Shown here: positions 52,690-57,428 of the stretch, piece by piece
How the letters are laid out: the number at the start of each line of letters is the position of its first letter
How positions within the stretch are numbered: position 1 is the first letter of the stretch
Origin: Schaalia sp. lx-260
Lineage (GTDB): Bacteria > Actinomycetota > Actinomycetes > Actinomycetales > Actinomycetaceae
NCBI RefSeq assembly: GCF_021083645.1
Contig: NZ_JAJNRQ010000007.1
Location: 1-57,428, forward strand
Length of the DNA: 57,428 nt
Direction: 5' to 3'
Position numbers and translations under genes: made by a program
Notes under the pieces: generated by a model
Database searches by the model: none
Seen by the model: the letters and a program-made list of their open reading frames with translations, nothing else
Told to the model about the DNA's origin: nothing

Positions 52690-53964
52690 TTACTCGTAGA
52701 TTTCCTGGTGCCTCTCACGCATGGCCTGCAGAACATCTTCAGGAGACTTCTGGGCGGTGAGTAGCTGCTGAAGCTCCTCACCGTTGACTGTCCATAATGC
52801 ACCGGTTTTGAGGGAGATACCTTCCACAACGCCATGTTTCAGCGCAGCGGTAGCTACCTTCCACAGTTCGCCCTGGTAGGTCGCGGCTTCGCTCTTGAGG
52901 ATGGGTGCCGACCCGTAGGCGGTGTGTTTGATCTGGTTTTCGGTTTCCATGAAGAACTCCAGAAGCTTCATTGCTTCTTCCGGATGTGCGCTATTCGTTG
53001 GAATGAACCAGCCGCCAGCGCTGATGGCTGAGGTTGAGGTCTGTCCCATTGGGGCTGGTAGCTCAGCTACACGAAATTTCCCGTCTTTGAGGCCATCACG
53101 GATCTGATTCTGCATGTGGATCAAATCGAATGCCATACCAACTTGGCCGTCCCGGAACAGGGTGCGCGTGTCAAAACGGCCGTATTCGACGACATTCGGC
53201 TGCGCGATGTCCACAAGTTCTCGCATGAACTTTAGGGTCTGGAGAGCTTTCGCGTCATACTTTGAGTCATCGTACAGGTAGCGTTTGGCCTGAGGATCCC
53301 AAGCAGAACCACCGATAGCTCCAGCAAAGAGCGATTCGTAAAGGCCTGATGTTTCCCCTCCTCCTGGTTTTGAGAACAGGGCGATGCCACTCGCATCAGT
53401 TTTTTCTGCGATCTGTCGGCCGGCTGCGAGTAGGTCCTCCCAGGTTTTTGGCGGGTTGTCGGGATCTAAACCGGCTTTCTCAAAGAGTTCCGCGTTGTAC
53501 CAGAGGAAAAGCGGTGACACGCCCGCAGGCACGAGATACTGTTTACCTTCGTACTGCCCAGCTTGCAGGAGCGCAGGGAAGATGTCCTCTTTCAATTTGG
53601 GTGACAGCTTGTTGGTCAGGTCAGTGACTAGGCCTTTTGACGCGAGATCAAAGACTTCGCTGGGAAGGTGGTACATCAGATCCGGGAGGGTGCCAGATGA
53701 GGCCATCACACCTATGCTTGTGGTGGCGTCGTTCCAGCCGAGGTCTTGCATGTCGACTTTGATGCCGGGGTTTGCTTCTTCAAACTTCGCAATCATCGGC
53801 TCGAATATCGGTCGGAGGATTTCCGGGGTTCCGGTACGCATCAGAGTGAGCGTGACTTGTTCCCCAGTCCCACTGTTTTCTTTGTTGGAGGCTCCGCCAG
53901 CACATGCGGTGAGGGTGAGAGCTGCGGTTCCTAGGACCGCAACCAAGCTACGCCAAGACTTCAT
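52690..53964 (-). CDS. extracellular solute-binding lipoprotein, family 1
   Basis: The start at 53964 has an AAAGGAAAGACA site; an upstream TTG at 53979 is not needed. The 424-residue lipoprotein has a signal peptide (MKSWRSLVAVLGTAALTLTAC) with lipobox LTAC. The mature part has the family-1 binding fold (EEANPGIKVDMQDLGWND, PDLMYHLPSEVFDL, GGWFIPTNSAHPEEAMKLLEFF). It captures a carbohydrate or sugar acid for the two downstream permeases. The specific ligand cannot be read; the DapA-family enzyme next to it hints at a sugar acid or a compound turned into a 2-keto acid. Confidence 0.92.
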   Translation of the reverse strand: MKSWRSLVAVLGTAALTLTACAGGASNKENSGTGEQVTLTLMRTGTPEILRPIFEPMIAKFEEANPGIKVDMQDLGWNDATTSIGVMASSGTLPDLMYHLPSEVFDLASKGLVTDLTNKLSPKLKEDIFPALLQAGQYEGKQYLVPAGVSPLFLWYNAELFEKAGLDPDNPPKTWEDLLAAGRQIAEKTDASGIALFSKPGGGETSGLYESLFAGAIGGSAWDPQAKRYLYDDSKYDAKALQTLKFMRELVDIAQPNVVEYGRFDTRTLFRDGQVGMAFDLIHMQNQIRDGLKDGKFRVAELPAPMGQTSTSAISAGGWFIPTNSAHPEEAMKLLEFFMETENQIKHTAYGSAPILKSEAATYQGELWKVATAALKHGVVEGISLKTGALWTVNGEELQQLLTAQKSPEDVLQAMRERHQEIYE

Positions 53965-53991
53965 TGTCTTTCCTTTCAATTTTGCTGAGGG

Positions 53992-54924
53992 TCAGATCAG
54001 ACCACACTTGGCGATGGTCTTGCGGATTTCTGTTTTCTCCTCGTCCGTTAGTGTCGGGCATGGGATTCTTGGGAATCCGCCGACGGAGCCGACGAGATCA
54101 GTGACATGTTTCAAGAGGCTTATCACTTTGTATTCGCCGCCTTCACCGGAGAAACGGACGGCAAGATCCATGTATGGGCGCAGTTGATCTCGGATTTCTT
54201 TGGCTGTTGCGAAGTCGCCGCGACTACGGGCGGCCCAGATTGCGGCGCTTTGTTTGGGCGCGAAGTTCGCCATAGATGAGATGAAGCCCGAGGTGCCAAG
54301 TAGTGCTGCCATTGGTTCAAGGAACTCGCCGTGGCCGTTGACGACCGAGAGACGGGTTCCTGCGATGTCTGCGCTTCTGCCCATTTTGTAAAAGGAAGGG
54401 GTGCATTCTTTGAAGCCTACGACGTTCTCAATGTCAGCAAGCTCGTCAATGATGTCTACTGGCATATCTAGTCCCATGACTTCCACGTTGTTGTAGATCA
54501 GGATTCCGATGTCTACGGAGGAAGCGAGTTTCTTGATAAACCCGATGATGCTGCGTCGGTCTTTCGGTGGGTAGTAGTAGGGCGCGAGTGCCATCGCGCC
54601 GATTGCACCGTGGTCTTGGGCGTAGCGGGCTAGTGTAATGGCTTCGTCGAGGTTGGTTGAGTTGCAACCGGCAACTACGTTGAGTCGATCACTGAATTCG
54701 AGGGCTACGTCGAGGACGCTGTTGCGTTCGTCTAGGCTCATTGCGCCGCATTCGCCGGTGCTGCCGCCTACGACAATCACTGAGTTTGTGGAGTCTACTC
54801 CGTTTTCGATCATGTAATTGAGGTTCTTCCGGTAGCCTTCCGCATCGAAGGTACCGTCTTCAAGGAAGGGTGTGATGCTGATTGCGCAGATTCCATGAAG
54901 ACCTTGTTGAAGGCGTTTTGCCAT
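53992..54924 (-). CDS. DapA/NanA-family lyase or aldolase
   Basis: This 310-residue (beta/alpha)8 enzyme of the dihydrodipicolinate synthase/N-acetylneuraminate lyase family. It has GGSTGECGAM (53-62), the proton-relay Tyr144 (ILIYNNVEVM) and the Schiff-base Lys172 in VVGFKECTPSFYKM. The YNN in place of YNxP is atypical. It probably makes or cleaves a 2-keto-3-deoxy acid or similar, releasing pyruvate. It is the first gene of the operon, 28 bases before the binding protein, opposite the GntR gene. Biosynthetic DapA is unlikely in this transport locus. Sialic acid lyase is possible but no NanE or NanK genes accompany it. Confidence 0.88.
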   Translation of the reverse strand: MAKRLQQGLHGICAISITPFLEDGTFDAEGYRKNLNYMIENGVDSTNSVIVVGGSTGECGAMSLDERNSVLDVALEFSDRLNVVAGCNSTNLDEAITLARYAQDHGAIGAMALAPYYYPPKDRRSIIGFIKKLASSVDIGILIYNNVEVMGLDMPVDIIDELADIENVVGFKECTPSFYKMGRSADIAGTRLSVVNGHGEFLEPMAALLGTSGFISSMANFAPKQSAAIWAARSRGDFATAKEIRDQLRPYMDLAVRFSGEGGEYKVISLLKHVTDLVGSVGGFPRIPCPTLTDEEKTEIRKTIAKCGLI

Positions 54925-54975
54925 TGCTGCTCCTATGCTAGCTCATACATTTTTGGTTCGATCCAAATCCATCTT

Positions 54976-55005
54976 TGGACTAGACCTAAATGACAGCATA
55001 GACCA
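54976..55005. promoter_or_regulatory. HutC/DasR-like operator between DapA-family and GntR genes
   Basis: TGGACTAGACCT at 54976-54987 matches 10 of 12 bases of TGGTCTAGACCA, the site bound by GntR/HutC-family regulators of the DasR/NagR type. A half-site TAGACCA follows at 54999-55005. The position, about 50-80 bases before the lyase gene and in the region divergent from a HutC-type regulator, fits an operator controlling both. Confidence 0.7.
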
Positions 55006-55225
55006 GACCTGTGAAACTCACAAGAAGAACCAGGTGTGTTTGATTGATAAGGTAAACTCTTTGTCGGCGCTAGGCTCTAGTTCGGGTCAGGAAGCCTGAG
55101 CTTTGTCCGTGCGCTCAGGGCATCAACCATGGGTTGCCCAACGTGGCAGTACCGTCTGAACAGTAGTGTGGAAACGCTGCTTTAGGGCGGTCCCCTCACA
55201 AACCAACAGTTAAGAGAGGGAATCT

Positions 55226-56005
55226 ATGAACCTTCTGCCGAACAGTGTCGAGCCTCGACTTCACGTCGTTGGTACTGAATCCCAAGGTACCCAGAAAGCC
55301 CATCTACGCATCGCCGCGGCCATCGAGCAAGAGGTACGAGAGGCACTCCTCCCCCATGACTGTATCCCGCCTGAACGGGAACTTGTGGAGCGCTTCGGTG
55401 TGAGCCGCACAACTGTTCGTAACGCCATTGATACGCTGGTTCAGCGGGGGCTCCTCTATAAGATTCCAAAGTCCGGTACCTATGTCAGCGAACCAGGACC
55501 TACCATGTCGCCGCTGACTATATCGTCCATTTCTGAGAGTATGGGCGGGTTTGCTCAGGACACACGCATCGAGGTGACTGAAATCCTCATTGGTGAAGCC
55601 CGTGGAAATGCGGAGATTACCGAAGTGTTAAATCTTCGCCCATCTGACCTGACTATTACGATCCGCCGGCGGCGTTACATTGACGATAAAATCGTTGCTT
55701 TCGAATGCAGCGTATTCCCGTATGGGCTTGTCCCTGGCATCGAAAAGGAGCAGCTTGACGGGCCACTCTACGAGCTACTCAAGACGAAGTGGGGGCTGCA
55801 GGTTGAGCGGCTTCGACAGAAGGTCCGCGCCACAGCGTTGCGCGGGCGGTATGCGGAGTCCCTCCATGCCGAGACAGGGTTACCAGCACTGCACGTAGAG
55901 CGCATTGGCTATACCAGGTCCGGCATCCCACTGGAACGCTCGATCTTTATTTACCCGGGAGAAAAGCCAGCAATCGAAGTGAATATCATTGGTAATCAGG
56001 ACTGA
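55226..56005 (+). CDS. GntR-family regulator with UTRA domain (HutC subfamily)
   Basis: This 259-residue regulator has an N-terminal GntR winged helix (IAAAIEQEVREALLPHDCIPPERELVERFGVSRTTVRNAIDTLVQRGLLYKIPKSGTYV, about 28-88) and a C-terminal UTRA effector domain (LTIT IRRRRYIDDKIVAFECSVFPYGLVPG, later IPLERSIFIYPG). The first 25 residues are an untypical tail. The ATG follows GAGAGGGAATCT. It is divergent from the DapA/ABC operon with a matching operator in between, so it probably represses that operon until the substrate or a phosphorylated derivative binds. Confidence 0.92.
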   Translation: MNLLPNSVEPRLHVVGTESQGTQKAHLRIAAAIEQEVREALLPHDCIPPERELVERFGVSRTTVRNAIDTLVQRGLLYKIPKSGTYVSEPGPTMSPLTISSISESMGGFAQDTRIEVTEILIGEARGNAEITEVLNLRPSDLTITIRRRRYIDDKIVAFECSVFPYGLVPGIEKEQLDGPLYELLKTKWGLQVERLRQKVRATALRGRYAESLHAETGLPALHVERIGYTRSGIPLERSIFIYPGEKPAIEVNIIGNQD

Positions 56006-56078
56006 CTGACCGGGGAGCAGGTTCGGTGTGACCTGTGCTTCCGGCACGTTACCAAATCATTCCGTGATGACTTTAACG

Positions 56079-56170
56079 AGGAAGTCTCTGATTAACAGGG
56101 ATTAGGCAATCGTGACAGCAGTAGCGATGCCGCGTTGGAAGGAAGTCTCTGATCGACAGGAATTAGGAAA
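56079..56170. repeat. two degenerate repeats of about 30 bp with 61-bp spacing (CRISPR-like remnant)
   Basis: GGAAGTCTCTGATTAACAGG from 56080 and GGAAGTCTCTGATCGACAGG from 56141, each continuing as GATTAGG/AATTAGG, match at 24 of 27 bases. On the reverse strand the unit reads CCTAATCCCTGTTAATCAG..., similar in style to palindromic CRISPR repeats (AATCCCTG...CAG(G/A)GA). Only two copies are present and no cas genes are in the window. Confidence 0.6.
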
Positions 56171-56300
56171 CACAGGCTAGTTGTGTCGATTCCGTGGTTT
56201 TTGTTTTTGTTTGTTGTGGAAACACTAACGCACATGCTGCGCTTGAGGGTGGGCAGCCTACTTTTCACAAGTGGTTTGTTGCTGGTTTTCTTGATAAAAA

Positions 56301-56339
56301 GCGTGTCCTTCTCGCCTTAAACAAGCAAGAAGGACACGC
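56301..56339 (-). terminator. terminator of the SHIRT surface-protein gene
   Basis: GCGTGTCCTTCT and AGAAGGACACGC pair perfectly (12 bp) around a 15-base loop. On the minus strand TTTTTATC follows. It lies 39 bases past the stop of the surface-protein gene. Confidence 0.9.
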
Positions 56340-56378
56340 ACGCTCAACGCGATTTCTTTTGCTGAGAGCACTCAGGCA

Positions 56379-57428
56379 CTAGCCCCTGGCACGACGCTCC
56401 ACACCACGCGCCACAGTGCCACAACCAGCCAAAGCACCCACCAGCACCAACAACACCAGCACACCCGTACCCGTATTCGCTAAATGACGAGAAACAGGAC
56501 GCACAGGAACAACAGTCACCTCATCAGACAAGTCATCCGAACCCGGCTGGTCTAAGGCGCCACTTTCAGCCCCAGCATCAACCGCCTCGCAACCAAGCTG
56601 ATCGCGCGCAGGAGCACTCCACGACCAACGCGTACGAGCACCCTCAACAAACACAAACCCAGGCAACGGCTGCGCAGTCACAACAACAGTAGAACCATAC
56701 TCATACGCATGCTCACCCGCATCAACCACACGACCATCCATCCTGTACACAACACCCTCAGTCAACGGAATCGTCACAAAAGGCGCAACCACACACGAAG
56801 AAGGATCCGACGCAAAAGGAGCAACCGGAGCAACACCCACCACTGGCTCAGACGCGCCACCCGACTGCGGCACATCGCCAGACTGCGGAGAATCGCCAGA
56901 CTGCGGTAAGTCGCCAGACTCAGGCATATCACCAGACTGCGGCATATCGCCGGACTGTGGCATATCACCCGGCTGCGGCTGAGGCTGCGGCTGAGGTTGA
57001 GGGGTTGGGGTTGGTTTCGCAGTGAAAACCCACGTACCAACAAAAGCCACATCCTCAACCCCAATAGTGCGAGCATTCTCATCCCAACCCTGGAAAGACC
57101 ACACACCGTCAGCCACAGCAACCACGGCCTCAGCAGGAGCCGGAGCAGTCACCTGATCGCCCTTCACACCACTCACAGGCGCAGGCGCAGCAAGTGAAGC
57201 AGGCAAATCCATCCCCGCAGTAGCACTACGATACGTGAAGGTCGCGGCGTGCTGATTACTCGCGAAAGTCCACGTACCAACAAAAGCCACATCCTCGGTA
57301 TCAATAGTCTGGCTCTCGTGATCCCAGCCGGTAAAGGTCCATACACCATCATTATCAGCATCAGCCACAGTAGCCGACTCAGGGGCCGGAGCATTCACCA
57401 CGGTTCCTTGAGAACCACTCTGATTATG
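56379..57428 (-). CDS. SHIRT-repeat LANTG surface protein, C-terminal part (5' end outside window)
   Basis: The frame stays open to the right edge, so the start is missing; the GTG at 57401 is not a real start because the SHIRT unit begins upstream. About 349 residues are visible. Two SHIRT-type units (GVWTFTGWDHESQTID...VAFVGTW and GVWSFQGWDENARTIG...VAFVGTWVF) form a rigid stalk. A Pro/Gln linker, seven copies of a 6-residue (M/L/S/V)P(Q/E)SGD unit and a further domain with two Cys (SSCVVAPF, LGCEAVD) follow. Last come the sorting signal LANTG, a hydrophobic helix and a basic tail. It is wall-anchored and exposes an N-terminal head that is not in the window; probably an adhesin. Confidence 0.88.
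   Translation of the reverse strand, partial: HNQSGSQGTVVNAPAPESATVADADNDGVWTFTGWDHESQTIDTEDVAFVGTWTFASNQHAATFTYRSATAGMDLPASLAAPAPVSGVKGDQVTAPAPAEAVVAVADGVWSFQGWDENARTIGVEDVAFVGTWVFTAKPTPTPQPQPQPQPQPGDMPQSGDMPQSGDMPESGDLPQSGDSPQSGDVPQSGGASEPVVGVAPVAPFASDPSSCVVAPFVTIPLTEGVVYRMDGRVVDAGEHAYEYGSTVVVTAQPLPGFVFVEGARTRWSWSAPARDQLGCEAVDAGAESGALDQPGSDDLSDEVTVVPVRPVSRHLANTGTGVLVLLVLVGALAGCGTVARGVERRARG
56870..56970 (-). repeat. 18-bp coding repeats (PxSGDM units)
   Basis: Tandem 18-bp units encode (M/L/S/V)P(Q/E)SGD six to seven times in the stalk linker of the surface protein. The unit keeps the frame when copies are lost or gained, so length may vary between strains. Confidence 0.85.
57024..57300 (-). 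repeat. SHIRT-unit DNA repeats
   Basis: CACGTACCAACAAAAGCCAC and the following ATCCTC occur identically near 57031-57056 and 57270-57295, inside the two stalk units of the surface protein. The 239-bp offset is close to one 80-residue unit. DNA identity greater than needed for protein identity suggests recent duplication or gene conversion. Confidence 0.8.

Noticed and set aside
53992-54924. Biosynthetic dihydrodipicolinate synthase (dapA)
   Set aside because: Context is a regulated transport operon and the YNN active-site segment departs from DapA; a catabolic lyase is more likely.

Overview
The window looks like chromosomal DNA of a moderate-GC actinobacterium, most plausibly an animal- or human-associated member of the Actinomycetaceae (Actinomyces/Schaalia/Trueperella-like). 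The basis is LAxTG-type sortase signals (LAHTG, LANTG) on two surface proteins, SHIRT-type stalk repeats, actinobacterial-looking regulators and transporters, and a host-glycan lifestyle (L-fucose use, phosphonate-decorated surface). Genus and species cannot be fixed from the sequence. By eye, the right third (about 42-56 kb) is richer in G+C than the left and holds a type I restriction system and a second sugar/acid ABC locus, as expected of an accessory region.

Layout. 1-900: gene-poor DNA with a 7-bp tandem repeat and a 17-bp repeat pair. 901-3015: an AGCS sodium:alanine/glycine symporter and two small unknown proteins on the opposite strand. 3426-22635 (all minus strand): a 19-kb L-fucose locus. 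Its promoter-proximal half has an RbsABC-type importer, L-fucose isomerase, a RhaB-type kinase, an internal LacI regulator and FucU mutarotase. Its distal half starts at a DeoR regulator and has a complete 2-oxoacid/acetoin-type dehydrogenase complex (E2, E3, fused E1 alpha-beta), a PHP-domain protein, an SDR dehydrogenase and a SorE-like zinc dehydrogenase. No fuculose-phosphate aldolase is present. 23143-27214: purine nucleoside phosphorylase, a glycosyltransferase, a LicD protein and a flippase. 27361-32591: a 2-aminoethylphosphonate (AEP) operon (PEP mutase, phosphonopyruvate decarboxylase, AEP transaminase, CTP transferase, second LicD), which with the preceding genes should build and export an AEP-decorated surface glycan. 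33011-37147: AzlCD, Tpx, asparaginase and an M20 amidohydrolase. 37471-40632: a coiled-coil/CAP-domain wall-anchored protein whose start region carries a run of ten G. 40892: tRNA-Gly(CCC). 41147-49339: an unknown protein and a type I restriction-modification operon (HsdR, RhuM, HsdS, HsdM, XRE). 49915-56005: a GntR/HutC-regulated locus (DapA-family lyase, ABC importer without ATPase, zinc dehydrogenase). 56379-end: the C-terminal part of a SHIRT-repeat LANTG surface protein that continues past the window.

The most interesting part is the fucose locus. FucI and the kinase should give L-fuculose-1-phosphate, but the usual aldolase is replaced by two dehydrogenases resembling the L-sorbose-1-phosphate reductase / sorbitol-6-phosphate dehydrogenase pair and by a TPP/lipoyl/FAD complex. 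I infer that the keto group may be moved from C2 to C5, making an acetoin-like methyl ketone head, which the complex could cleave to acetyl-CoA and a tetrose 4-phosphate. This is a hypothesis from gene content, not a demonstrated pathway.
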